Shown here in pieces: positions 32,775 through 40,809 of a stretch of 64,000 nucleotides of DNA; position 1 is the first letter of the stretch; each line of letters opens with the position of its first letter. The notes under the pieces were generated by a model. The model saw only the letters and a list, made by a program, of their open reading frames with translations, had not been told where the DNA came from and ran no database searches. The stretch comes from Micrococcaceae bacterium Sec5.1 (GTDB lineage: Bacteria > Actinomycetota > Actinomycetes > Actinomycetales > Micrococcaceae): contig CP143430.1 in the NCBI GenBank assembly GCA_039636795.1, positions 5,084,001-5,148,000 of the forward strand, written 5' to 3'. The translations under genes were made by a program, and so were the position numbers.

Positions 32775-33695
32775 CTAACCCAGCAGCCAAGCGACCATGA
32801 CCAGCGCCCCGATGCAGAGCACCGTTGTGCAGAGGATGACGTCCCTGGCCATTGTCATTCCGCGTCCGTAGGGAGAAGCGAAAAGGAAGACGTTCTGGGC
32901 GGTTGGAAGTGCGGCCATGATGACGCTGGCCAAGAGGTGCTGACCCTCCAAGCCGAACACAAAGCGTCCCAGCGCCCAGACCACCACGGGCATGCCCGCC
33001 ACCTTCAGGGTGGTTGCCACCACGGTCTCCACGCGGCCATCCCCCTTTTGGAGAGGTGCCTTGCCTGCCAGCGACATGCCAAAAGCCAACAGAACCATGG
33101 GCACGGCCGCGCCGGCCAGCATGTCGATGGGTTTCTGGACGAGTTCCGGAGCCTCCCACCCCGTCAGAGCCATCACCACTCCCAGCCCCGAGGCGATAAT
33201 CATGGGATTGGAGAAGGGCTGCAACAACATTCGTTTCCACGAGATTTTTGTGCCACCTGCCACGCCCAGGACGCTGAGGTAGAAGGGTGCCATGATCAGG
33301 AGTTGAACCAGAAGGACTGGAGCAACGTGCTGCGCCGTGCCCACTGCATACAACGAGACAGGAATGCCAATGTTGTTCGCGTTGGCATAACTGCTTGCCA
33401 TGGCACCTACTGCCGTTTCCGCGACTGGCCGCCGGAAGAACACGAAGCTCAGCAAACAATAGAGAAGGCCTATAACGGCTGCTGACAGGAGCGCAAGAGG
33501 GGCGTCGACCCCGAGCGCGGCACGGATATCGCTTTTCCCTACCACGGTGAACAGCAGCGCAGGATTGGTGATGTAGAAGGCCGTTCGAGTCAGTGCACTT
33601 TGGACATCAGGGGCCAGCACTTTGTAGCGGGCGGCGAAATATCCCACCGCAATGACCGAAGCGACGATGAGGATCCCCGAGACAACGCCGCCCAC
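32775..33695 (-). CDS. AEC (auxin efflux carrier) family transporter
   Basis: A 306-residue membrane protein with about ten helices in two inverted halves, as in the AEC/bile-acid-sodium superfamily. Recognisable parts are VIAVGYFAARYKVL and YITNPALLFTVVGKSD in the first half, ASSYANANNIGIPVSLY with its crossing-helix Asn/Gly/Pro, and the matching second-half region VIMAALPTAQNVFLFASPYGRG. Bacterial members move malate, malonate or other organic acids; substrate here is unknown. GTG 33695 is taken for its AGGAG site. Confidence 0.9.
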   Translation of the reverse strand: MGGVVSGILIVASVIAVGYFAARYKVLAPDVQSALTRTAFYITNPALLFTVVGKSDIRAALGVDAPLALLSAAVIGLLYCLLSFVFFRRPVAETAVGAMASSYANANNIGIPVSLYAVGTAQHVAPVLLVQLLIMAPFYLSVLGVAGGTKISWKRMLLQPFSNPMIIASGLGVVMALTGWEAPELVQKPIDMLAGAAVPMVLLAFGMSLAGKAPLQKGDGRVETVVATTLKVAGMPVVVWALGRFVFGLEGQHLLASVIMAALPTAQNVFLFASPYGRGMTMARDVILCTTVLCIGALVMVAWLLG

Positions 33696-33713
33696 CGCGC
33701 TCCTAAAAATTGT

Positions 33714-33731
33714 TGAGAAACCGCTTTCTCA
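33714..33731. promoter_or_regulatory. Inverted repeat upstream of AEC gene
   Basis: TGAGAAA-ccgc-TTTCTCA is a perfect 7-bp dyad 19 bp upstream of the AEC start. It may be an operator or leader hairpin. The regulator is unknown. Confidence 0.4.
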
Positions 33732-33823
33732 GCGTAAGGGACGCCTGCGTGGGTGTCCACTTCAGCGCTACCGTTCCACAACACGCGTTCCACAGCACTT
33801 GGCGAGTCAGCGGTGCGCACCCG

Positions 33824-35038
33824 CTAGATCCGGGGCCGCGAGGCCCACCTTTGGGCCTTCAATGCAGCGTGCAACTCGAGCCGGATCCCACCGCTCAACG
33901 GATCAGCTCCGATGAGTTGGCGGATCCGGCCGAGGCGGTTGTAGATGCTGCTCCTGTGGAGGTGGAGTTTCGCTGCGACGTCCTGCACCGAGCTGTCGTT
34001 GTCGTAGAGCAGTTCCAGCACGGGCAGGAGTTCGCCGTTCTTGTCCGCGTCTTCCAAGGTGCGGAAATGAACGGAGCCCGTGTCATCCCAGCCGCCCGGC
34101 GCTTGAAGACGATCGAAGAGTTGATACACGCCAACCGCCCGGCTCTCCACCAGCTCCCCAAGGGGCGGATCCACGGCCGCGGCCTGTGCTGCTACTTTCG
34201 ATTGCCTGTAGGCGCCTGCCAACTGCCGAATGACTTGGAACGGCTCGCTAATGCCCAAGATCACACGGTCCACCGCGCGGCCCGCCCGCTTAGCGAGCTC
34301 CAATTGATAGTGCACCAGGACCTGGGCGTGGTCCGCCCGGCCTCCGGATTCCCGGAACAGAACGACCGAATGCGTCTCCGTCCCAGCGCTGAATAGCGCG
34401 GCATTCACACCAATAGTAGACTGCAACGCTGCTGTCCGGTGGGTTAGCGTTGCGGCAATGGGGTCGACGTCGGTTCCCCCACCATCCGCATCCAGGATAG
34501 TCACCAGTTGCCACGGACCGCGGCCCTGGATCTCTTTCCAACCGGCCACCGCTGCCACTGCGTTCGACTCCCCGGCGCAGGCAGCCAGGAACTCCTGCTC
34601 CCGCCTCCTTCGGAACTCTGATTCGGCCGTGTTGGAATCGAGCAGCAAACCAGCCAACAAGTCCAGTTCGTCACGCACGCCGGGCAATTCGGCGAGTATC
34701 GCCGTCGCGGTTTGCTCCTCAAGGTCCTGCTGCACCCACAAGTAGCCCACCCGAAAACCGCGCACGAGCAGCGGGACGCAGACCCGGCCGAGCATGCCCA
34801 GCTCGTCGTTCGCCGGAACAACAACGGGGCGCACCGCCGTCGAGATGCCGTGCGAGAGCTGCCAAGCGCTGACATCGCTCGGAACGCGCTTGCTCAGGAG
34901 GAAGTTCACCCGGACGCGGTCGGCGTGGGATTGGTTGGAACTGTAGGCGAGGAGGACGCCGTCGAGGTCCTCCAGGGACAGCCCCCTGCCCAGCTTGAGC
35001 GCCACGCGTTCAACGATCTCCTCGACGTCCTGCTGCAT
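33824..35038 (-). CDS. PucR family regulator, likely controlling ald
   Basis: A 404-residue regulator. The N-terminal part (about 1-130) looks like the sensor region with VPLLVRGFRVGYLWVQQD, a GAF-like strand pattern; the end carries the CdaR/PucR helix-turn-helix near 340-385: SVQDVAAKLHLHRSSIYNRLGRIRQLIGADPL. It is back to back with alanine dehydrogenase, and two dyads lie between. PucR-type proteins often activate the divergent amino acid catabolic gene. The pairing with ald, and autoregulation, are inferred from context. Confidence 0.9.
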   Translation of the reverse strand: MQQDVEEIVERVALKLGRGLSLEDLDGVLLAYSSNQSHADRVRVNFLLSKRVPSDVSAWQLSHGISTAVRPVVVPANDELGMLGRVCVPLLVRGFRVGYLWVQQDLEEQTATAILAELPGVRDELDLLAGLLLDSNTAESEFRRRREQEFLAACAGESNAVAAVAGWKEIQGRGPWQLVTILDADGGGTDVDPIAATLTHRTAALQSTIGVNAALFSAGTETHSVVLFRESGGRADHAQVLVHYQLELAKRAGRAVDRVILGISEPFQVIRQLAGAYRQSKVAAQAAAVDPPLGELVESRAVGVYQLFDRLQAPGGWDDTGSVHFRTLEDADKNGELLPVLELLYDNDSSVQDVAAKLHLHRSSIYNRLGRIRQLIGADPLSGGIRLELHAALKAQRWASRPRI

Positions 35039-35056
35039 CCAGAAAGCGTACCAACA

Positions 35057-35097
35057 TCAGGCGACACCTGACGCTCTAGCACTCGACAAATGTCGAG
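35057..35097. promoter_or_regulatory. Two dyads between pucR-like gene and ald
   Basis: TCAGG-cgaca-CCTGA (35057-35071) and CTCGACA-aa-TGTCGAG (35082-35097). The second is a perfect 16-bp palindrome. Both contain CGACA. They are 20 to 60 bp upstream of the regulator start, and over 140 bp from ald, so self-control by the regulator plus activation of ald is plausible. Confidence 0.55.
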
Positions 35098-35246
35098 CTC
35101 AATGGAAGAAGATCCTTGAATTTACGGGGTTTTCGCTTCAGCTGGGCTGGAGGATCATGTCGCCTGCCTCACAGCCGGATTTATTCTGGAATCACAGCCC
35201 GCAGCAAATATCCGGCCGAAAATGCCGCTAACGATGGAGCCAGCAA

Positions 35247-36365
35247 ATGATCATCGGCGTCCCTAAAGAAATCAAGAACAACGAGTTCCGCGTAGCCATC
35301 ACGGCCGCCGGTGTCCACGAGTTCCGCACTCACGGACACACCGTTCTGGTTGAGCGGGGCGCGGGCTTGGGCTCTGGCATCACGGACGAGGAGTACTCGA
35401 TCGCCGGCGCCGAAATCGTTGCCGACGCGGACGACGTCTGGGGCCGGGCCGACATGGTTATGAAGGTCAAGGAACCCATCAAGGCCGAGTACCACCGCTT
35501 CCGCAAGGGCCTGATCCTCTTCACGTACCTGCACCTGGCCGCCGAGCCCGAGCTCACCGCCGAGCTCATCAACTCCGGTGTCACGGCCATCGCCTACGAA
35601 ACGGTCCAGGAAGGACGCACCCTTCCGCTGCTCGCCCCGATGTCAGAGGTTGCAGGGCGCCTGTCCGTGGTTGTCGGCGCTTCCTCGCTGATGGCACCGG
35701 CCGGCGGCAAGGGCATCCTCCTTGGCGGCGTACCGGGTGTCCGTCCGGCCAAAGTTGTTGTCCTCGGCGCAGGTGTTGCGGGAACCAACGCCGCCGCCAT
35801 GGCACTGGGCCTCGGTGCTGATGTCACCATCATGGACATCAACATCAACCGGCTGCGGGAACTCGACGCTCTCTACCAGGGCCGCTTGAAGACCGTGGCA
35901 TCCAACGCCTACGAGATCGAGAAGTCAGTTGTCGACGCAGATCTCGTGATCGGTTCCGTCCTGATCCCCGGCGCCAAGGCGCCCAAGCTCGTCACCAACG
36001 AACTTGTTTCCCGTATGAAGCCGGGCTCTGTCCTGGTGGACATCGCCGTGGACCAGGGCGGTTGCTTCGAGGACACACACCCCACCACCCACCAGGAACC
36101 GACGTACAAGGTCCACAACTCGATCTTCTACTGCGTTGCCAACATGCCAGGCGCTGTTCCCAACACCTCCACGTACGCACTGACCAACGTCACCCTGCGC
36201 TACGCCGTGGCACTGGCCAACCTGGGCGTCAAGGCCGCATTCGACCGCGACCCCGCCCTGGCCGCAGGCCTCAACATCGCTGCAGGCCACGTGGCACACC
36301 ACTCGGTTTCGGAGGCGCACAACCTGCCCCTCGTGGCCGACTGGCACAGCGTGGTTACCGCCTAG
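35247..36365 (+). CDS. ald: Alanine dehydrogenase
   Basis: A 372-residue NAD-dependent enzyme that interconverts L-alanine and pyruvate plus ammonia. The N-terminus [19 protein letters not shown], the substrate-site [11 protein letters not shown] with its His, and the Rossmann region [30 protein letters not shown] are diagnostic, as are [24 protein letters not shown] and [19 protein letters not shown] 35247 has GGAG upstream. Its expression is probably driven by the divergent PucR-type regulator when alanine is present. A hairpin terminator ends the single-gene unit. Confidence 0.97.
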   Translation: MIIGVPKEIKNNEFRVAITAAGVHEFRTHGHTVLVERGAGLGSGITDEEYSIAGAEIVADADDVWGRADMVMKVKEPIKAEYHRFRKGLILFTYLHLAAEPELTAELINSGVTAIAYETVQEGRTLPLLAPMSEVAGRLSVVVGASSLMAPAGGKGILLGGVPGVRPAKVVVLGAGVAGTNAAAMALGLGADVTIMDININRLRELDALYQGRLKTVASNAYEIEKSVVDADLVIGSVLIPGAKAPKLVTNELVSRMKPGSVLVDIAVDQGGCFEDTHPTTHQEPTYKVHNSIFYCVANMPGAVPNTSTYALTNVTLRYAVALANLGVKAAFDRDPALAAGLNIAAGHVAHHSVSEAHNLPLVADWHSVVTA

Positions 36366-36394
36366 GCTTTGCCCTGGCGTTGACAAGTCGCTGA

Positions 36395-36454
36395 CCCGCT
36401 GTTACGTCGCTGCCCCCCCTGTGCGTCAGGGCCAGCGACGAAACAGCGGGTTTT
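36395..36454 (+). terminator. Terminator after ald
   Basis: CCCGCTGTT-a-CGTCGCTG (36395-36412) pairs with CAGCGACG-a-AACAGCGGG (36433-36450), followed by TTTT. A strong long-stem terminator serving ald and perhaps the convergent minus-strand gene ending at 36491. Confidence 0.8.
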
Positions 36455-36490
36455 CCACGTTCTGGGGATTGGTGAGCGTCAACGGGCTCT

Positions 36491-37408
36491 CTAGCCGTTG
36501 CCGGGAGTGACTGGTTCCTCAGGGACAACGTGAGTGGGAACCGGCACGGGGACATCCGACTGCCGCAGGGTTGGCGGGGTTACATTGGGCGCCTCGATGC
36601 CGGGAGGCGTGATGGGTGCCGCGGGGGTTGGAATACTGATGTTGCCGGGCTGACCATTTCCGGGGATCTTCGGTGTTTCGGGCATTCCCCCGTTGGGAGC
36701 CTTGGGCGAGTTGGGATGTCCTGACGCGCCATTTGTGCCGCCTTGAGGCTCCTGACTCGGGTTCGTAGTTTTCCCAGTGGTGGTGTTGCCCGCAGGGTTG
36801 TGACCGGATGGGTAAGGGTACGCCGGAGTGACATCGCGACCACGCTGCTCTTCCGAGGGGGAACCAGGATTCTGCCTTGATCCATTGCCTGATCCGGGCG
36901 TCAGCTGCGAAACTACTGTGCCGATTGTGGAGCCCAGGTGTTGGAAAGCTCCCGGGATGCCGCCCTCGGAAGCGGCTGCAGCCGTAGCACCGCCTGCCAA
37001 TGACACTGCCACAGCGAACCCGGCGATCGCAGCACGGCGCTTACGACGACGGCGGGCCGCGAGTTCGTCAGTAGTCGTTGAGTCTGCAAGGGTTGAGTCA
37101 GTGGGCGTTGGGTCAGTGGGCCCTTGGACTGACGTAAGTATCGCCGTCGGTGCACCTGCCACCGCGGAGGTGACGTCCGCCGTCGTGCTTCTGCTGCTGG
37201 CAGCCGGGTCACTGATCATCAACGCACGGACGGCCGCGGAGGGCGTCGGAGGGGTGCTGGCGAGGGAGCGCAGTTCAAGAAGTTCGGCACGGATGTCGAG
37301 GGCGTCGTCGAGTCCGGAATCGGCCAACAGGCGGTCAACAGCCTGCTCGCCTGTATTACCGTCGGTGCGACCGGTCCGCCGTCCGGCCGGGGTGATGTGT
37401 TCACTCAT
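36491..37408 (-). CDS. Probable membrane anti-sigma factor partner
   Basis: A 305-residue protein encoded directly after, and overlapping by 4 bp with, an ECF-type sigma factor. Residues 1-150 are cytoplasmic (QAVDRLLADSGLDDALDIRAELLELRSLA may be the sigma-binding helices); a basic stretch ELAARRRRKRRAAIAG leads into one membrane helix (FAVAVSLAGGATAAAAS); the outside part is rich in Pro, Gly, Asn and Thr. No zinc-binding anti-sigma motif (H-x3-C-x2-C) is seen. The role as anti-sigma factor is inferred from operon and topology. Confidence 0.7.
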   Translation of the reverse strand: MSEHITPAGRRTGRTDGNTGEQAVDRLLADSGLDDALDIRAELLELRSLASTPPTPSAAVRALMISDPAASSRSTTADVTSAVAGAPTAILTSVQGPTDPTPTDSTLADSTTTDELAARRRRKRRAAIAGFAVAVSLAGGATAAAASEGGIPGAFQHLGSTIGTVVSQLTPGSGNGSRQNPGSPSEEQRGRDVTPAYPYPSGHNPAGNTTTGKTTNPSQEPQGGTNGASGHPNSPKAPNGGMPETPKIPGNGQPGNISIPTPAAPITPPGIEAPNVTPPTLRQSDVPVPVPTHVVPEEPVTPGNG

Positions 37409-37953
37409 GGTGTGCCATTCCTTCGTAGTGCACTTTTCCTCAGTGCACTCAATGCCCTGCGCTGCAGTTGTTTTATTGCACCTTGGGATTTGCCCATGAT
37501 GGCCGCCGTTTCTTCCACGGAGAGGTCAGCCACCACCCTCAATGCCAGGACCTCGCGATAATCCGCAGCGAGGTCCTCCAGAAGTTCCGTGACACCCAGG
37601 CTGCCGCGGCCAAATGCCTGGTCTTCTGCCGAGGGCGCCCGCCGCGCGTCCAGCTCTGCCTCGTATGGAGCTGAATCCGGGGTCCGTTCACGCTTGCGAT
37701 AATGGTCCACCATGCGCGCGTGGGCGATCGAGAACAGCAGGGTCCTGGCCCCTTGGAGGCCACCCTGCAGGTCCGGCAGCTTCGGATACAGGGCAAGGAA
37801 GACATCCTGCGTGACGGCTTCGGGATCGTCCACACCACGGGCGCGGAGGTAACCGAAAACCGGCCCTGAGAACTGGTTGTAGGCATCGGTGAAGAGCAGA
37901 GCGGGATCGTCGTCGTCCGTCTGCACATATTCATCAGCTAGTGGGTTTAGCAC
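37405..37953 (-). CDS. RNA polymerase sigma factor, ECF-like
   Basis: A 182-residue two-domain sigma-70 family protein. Region 2 spans about 22-95 (AYNQFSGPVFGYLRARGVDDPEAVTQDVFLALYPKLPDL, then LFSIAHARMVDHYRKRER, the -10 recognition helix). Region 4 spans about 125-178 (LEDLAADYREVLALRVVADLSVEETAAIMGKSQGAIKQLQRRAL), which reads the -35 box. The ATG at 37953 starts a Asp-rich leader. The membrane protein encoded next is its likely inhibitor. The regulon is not apparent; the Ala/Pro-rich protein at 38.1 kb stands close by. Confidence 0.92.
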   Translation of the reverse strand: MLNPLADEYVQTDDDDPALLFTDAYNQFSGPVFGYLRARGVDDPEAVTQDVFLALYPKLPDLQGGLQGARTLLFSIAHARMVDHYRKRERTPDSAPYEAELDARRAPSAEDQAFGRGSLGVTELLEDLAADYREVLALRVVADLSVEETAAIMGKSQGAIKQLQRRALSALRKSALRRNGTP

Positions 37954-38076
37954 CCGTGGATGCCTCCATCCCGCGCAGCGCAGCGGCCTCTTTGGAGCAC
38001 CGTCCCCGGTTGTTTTCCGGGCTCAGGACATCCATTGCCACTGCGGTCTGTTACGTACTCCGCCGTCCGTAAAGTG

Positions 38077-38110
38077 GTGGGGCTCCTCGGTCCAAGCCAA
38101 GGAGCCCCAC
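38077..38110. terminator. Hairpin terminator upstream of the sigma gene
   Basis: GTGGGGCTCCT (38077-38087) pairs with AGGAGCCCCAC (38100-38110). Since all nearby genes run leftwards, it lies upstream of the sigma gene and 25 bp past the 3' end of the gene at 38135-38842, which it would terminate if read leftwards. Confidence 0.6.
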
Positions 38111-38134
38111 CCTTAAACCGTAACCGCTGGGTCT

Positions 38135-38842
38135 TTAGCGGACCGAATCGAGGCCTGCACCGGGAGCGGCAGGAACATCGGTGGGCACCTGCGTCGGCAG
38201 CGCGGGGGCGGCCGGTGCTGCAGGGACGGCCGGTGTTGCGGGGACAGCCGGGGCACCGTCCGTTCCCGGAACGGCCGGGACAGCCGGAACGGCAGGCACC
38301 TTGGATGCAACCGAAGCGTCAGCGTTCGCGTTTGCGTTTGCGGAGCCGTCAGCCTTCAGACCGGCAGCCTTGCCGGCGTCGACTACGGCCTGGCAGTGCG
38401 ATTCAACGTTGGCTTCGCCGCCTGCGGCCACCACGATGGACTGGAAACCCGGCACCTTGGTGTCAGTCTTGAGTCCACCATGGATGAAGGCGGTGCAGAG
38501 ACCGAATGCTTCAGGGGTTGTAGCGAGGGTGTCTTCAGCCTTGGACTTCGCAGCGTCAACAGCGTCGGTTGCCTTGTCTTCGCCAGCCTTGGCAGCGTCG
38601 GTTGCCTTCGCCTGGACGGTCTTGACGGCGTCAGTCGCCTTGGCCTGGCCAGCTTCGGCTGCGTCAGCTGCCTTCGTGGCGAGGGGAGCGGGTGCGCCGA
38701 CGAGGTCGTGGGCGCTCTGCTGGATTTCGGTGGGAAGCGCGCCATTGAAGGCAGCGACACCGGTTCCGCCGGCAGCTACAGCTCCGGCAGCCAGGACGCC
38801 CGCGGCGACTTTGCTGGTGGCAAGGACAGTGAACAAGGACAT
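38135..38842 (-). CDS. Ala/Pro-rich secreted or surface protein, function unknown
   Basis: A 235-residue protein. It begins with a hydrophobic segment (VAAGVLAAGAVAAGGTGVAAF), either a signal peptide or anchor. Then come several 10-residue repeats of the KATDAVKT/KATDAAKA type (about 65-100), a compact region with two cysteines (FGLCTAFIHGGL and VESHCQAVVDAGKAAG) and a Pro/Ala/Val tail with PAVPAVP repeats. The FGLCTAF..GG pattern recurs in actinobacterial proteins near ECF sigma genes; function is unknown. ATG 38842 is chosen for GGAGG upstream rather than the frame start at 38857. Confidence 0.75.
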   Translation of the reverse strand: MSLFTVLATSKVAAGVLAAGAVAAGGTGVAAFNGALPTEIQQSAHDLVGAPAPLATKAADAAEAGQAKATDAVKTVQAKATDAAKAGEDKATDAVDAAKSKAEDTLATTPEAFGLCTAFIHGGLKTDTKVPGFQSIVVAAGGEANVESHCQAVVDAGKAAGLKADGSANANANADASVASKVPAVPAVPAVPGTDGAPAVPATPAVPAAPAAPALPTQVPTDVPAAPGAGLDSVR

Positions 38843-38958
38843 AAAAGCCTCCGACAAACGATGTGGGGATTGCCCCGGCAGCGTTTGGGTCGCTGCCGGA
38901 TGATCAGCGTGCGGACGTGGCCCGCACTCCCTCTACATCGTTCCGGGCACGGTTGAGG

Positions 38959-40029
38959 TTACGCCTTCCCCAAAATATTTTTCCTGGCCGCGGCACGTGC
39001 CTGTTCGATCAGCTTCAGCACTTCCACTGAGTCAGCCGGATCCACAGGTGCGGAACGCGCGGAGGCCGCACCGCCGTCGTTGATCTTTTCGGCCAAGAGG
39101 CGATAGAACTCAGGATATGCGCCGCGCTCGGTGGTGATGGTTCGGCGCTGGCCAGCCGACTCAAGGGTCCCGTAATTTTCGGTAGGTTCGACGCCGTACT
39201 CAGCATCCGTCGGCAGTCCACCGCCCAGAACAAAGGGCTCCTGTGGATCGGTGCCGAACTTTACAAATCCACCGTTGGTGCCCAGCACGCGAAAACGCGG
39301 TCCGTGAAGGTGGCTGTTGAGGTTCATGGTCACGTGGCTGACGACGCCGGATTCGTGCTGAAGCGCGATGAAGACGTCGTCGTCGGCCTTCTCCTGCGGA
39401 CGTCGTGCCATGATCTCGGCATAGGTGACGTGCGCCGGTCCGAAGAACTGGACGGCCAGGTCCAGCACGTGTGCACCGAGGTCGAACAGGACCCCACCGC
39501 CGACCTCGGCAGTAGCGCTAGCCTTCCACGCTTTGGCGATCTCGGGTGCCCAGCGCTCCATCCCCGCTTCAAACCTGGTCACGGTGCCCAGCGTCCCGGC
39601 GTCGAGCAGTTTCTTCAGGGTGAGCGCGTCTCCGTCCCAGCGGCGGTTTTGGTAGACAGTGAGAACGCGGCCCGCTTCTGCGGCGAGTTGGATCAGCTCC
39701 TCACCTTGCTCGCTGTGGACAACAAACGGCTTATCGACGACGACGTCGAGCCTGGCTTCCAGCGCGGCTCTCGCCAGCGGATAGTGAGTCGCAGGCGGTG
39801 TGCCAAGAACGACGAGATCCAGTTCGTCGGCTAGTGCCAGGATGTCCTGCGGCGTGTTGACTATCTTTGCCTGCGGGTACCGTTCAGCCGCCTTTGCCTG
39901 CCTTTGGGCGTCTGATGTGGCAATGACGGCAAGGTCATACGAAGTGTTGCTTGCAATGAAGGGCGCATGGAACACGCTGCCCGATAACCCAAAACCTGCG
40001 ATGGCGGTGCGGATCGGCCTGGAAGTCAT
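38959..40029 (-). CDS. Gfo/Idh/MocA family oxidoreductase
   Basis: A 356-residue NAD(P)-dependent sugar or polyol dehydrogenase. Rossmann start IRTAIAGFGLSGSVFHAPFI, then DLVVLGTPPATHYPLARAALEA and VVDKPFVVHSEQGEEL, containing the family's conserved Lys-Pro (EKP-like, here DKP). The C-terminal domain includes GVLFDLGAHVLDLAVQFFG with the conserved D-x-G-x-H motif. Closest in character to scyllo-inositol or glucose-fructose oxidoreductase-like enzymes, but the substrate cannot be told. It stands alone between the repeat-rich protein and the toxin-antitoxin pair. Confidence 0.93.
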   Translation of the reverse strand: MTSRPIRTAIAGFGLSGSVFHAPFIASNTSYDLAVIATSDAQRQAKAAERYPQAKIVNTPQDILALADELDLVVLGTPPATHYPLARAALEARLDVVVDKPFVVHSEQGEELIQLAAEAGRVLTVYQNRRWDGDALTLKKLLDAGTLGTVTRFEAGMERWAPEIAKAWKASATAEVGGGVLFDLGAHVLDLAVQFFGPAHVTYAEIMARRPQEKADDDVFIALQHESGVVSHVTMNLNSHLHGPRFRVLGTNGGFVKFGTDPQEPFVLGGGLPTDAEYGVEPTENYGTLESAGQRRTITTERGAYPEFYRLLAEKINDGGAASARSAPVDPADSVEVLKLIEQARAAARKNILGKA

Positions 40030-40043
40030 GCCCCAAGGCTAAT

Positions 40044-40301
40044 TCAGTAAACCTCCCTCCGGCGCGCGCTGCGGAAGATCAGGACGACGAGTTCGTCTTC
40101 GTGAATCTCGTAGAGCACCCGGTAGTCGCCTATTCGAATCCGCCAAGCATTTGATGTGCCATTGAGTTTCTTCACCCCGTCGGGTCGAGGGTTGCTTTCC
40201 AGATCGGCGATCGCCAGGAGCAATCTTCGCCGAATTGGAAGGTCGAGCTTCCGTAGCTGTTTTGCCGCGCCGCTGCTTAACTCCACACGATACGAACTCA
40301 A
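40044..40301 (-). CDS. RelE/ParE-type toxin
   Basis: An 85-residue type II toxin. The fold signature is clear: YRVELSSGAAKQLRKLDLPIRRRLLLAI, then the strand region KKLNGTSNAWRIRIGDYRVLYEI and the final VVLIFRSARRREVY with basic and tyrosine residues typical of ribosome-dependent mRNA cleavage by RelE. Its start overlaps the antitoxin stop by 4 bp. It is likely to be active, as frame and key Arg/Tyr residues are intact. Confidence 0.92.
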   Translation of the reverse strand: MSSYRVELSSGAAKQLRKLDLPIRRRLLLAIADLESNPRPDGVKKLNGTSNAWRIRIGDYRVLYEIHEDELVVLIFRSARRREVY

Positions 40302-40567
40302 CGATTGATGCCGTTCTCCTTCAGGAGTTCGTCAAGACCTACGCGGGTACCGTCGTCTTCTGCTTTAGCTTCCTTGAGGGCTCTAACGTCCGCTTCGTCT
40401 TCGAGACGCTCGAAACGTTCAAGGTCCTCGGCGCTTATCAACACCGCCGCAACCTTGCCCCGACGCGTGATGTTGATCCTCTCGTGCCCGTATGCGGCGC
40501 GATTGATCGTATCTGAGAGATGGACTCTCAGGTCAGCAACACTTACGAAGTAGTCGGCAGCACCCAT
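40298..40567 (-). CDS. Phd/YefM-RelB-type antitoxin
   Basis: An 89-residue antitoxin whose N-terminal half (FVSVADLRVHLSDTINRAAYGHERINITRRGKVAAVLISAEDLERF) is the Phd/YefM DNA-binding fold. The acidic C-terminal half would wrap the RelE toxin. The gene precedes and overlaps the toxin gene by 4 bp, the standard order. A palindrome just upstream is the probable autoregulatory operator. Confidence 0.92.
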   Translation of the reverse strand: MGAADYFVSVADLRVHLSDTINRAAYGHERINITRRGKVAAVLISAEDLERFERLEDEADVRALKEAKAEDDGTRVGLDELLKENGINR

Positions 40568-40587
40568 GCGCCTATCCTAGCGCCAGT

Positions 40588-40602
40588 TGTACCTAATGTA
40601 CA
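40588..40602. promoter_or_regulatory. Candidate toxin-antitoxin operator
   Basis: TGTAC-ctaat-GTACA lies 20 bp upstream of the antitoxin start, with another TGTACA at 40615-40620. Repeated GTACA half-sites suit cooperative binding by the antitoxin dimers. Confidence 0.6.
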
Positions 40603-40626
40603 TAAGGGACGAAATGTACAGGCCAT

Positions 40627-40700
40627 GTGGGAGAGGGATCGGGACAAGACCGCAGGACGTGAGAGAACGATCGGGGAAAGGCAGTTGGACGTGAGAGAGG
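40627..40700. repeat. 32-bp phased repeat, copy D
   Basis: GTGGGAGAG at 40627, GTGAGAGAA at 40659 and GTGAGAGAG at 40691, again exactly 32 bp apart. Spacers differ from one another but keep CGCAGGAC before the second word. It lies between the toxin-antitoxin promoter and the 3' end of the second importer operon. Confidence 0.75.
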
Positions 40701-40809
40701 GATGGCAATGGGAAGGCCGGGAGCCCTCCCGAACCGATGAACAGTTCAGGGAAGCTCCCGGCCTTCTTGTGTCTAAGCCCTCCGGTGTTCTTAGGCCTAG
40801 AGCCGGGCT

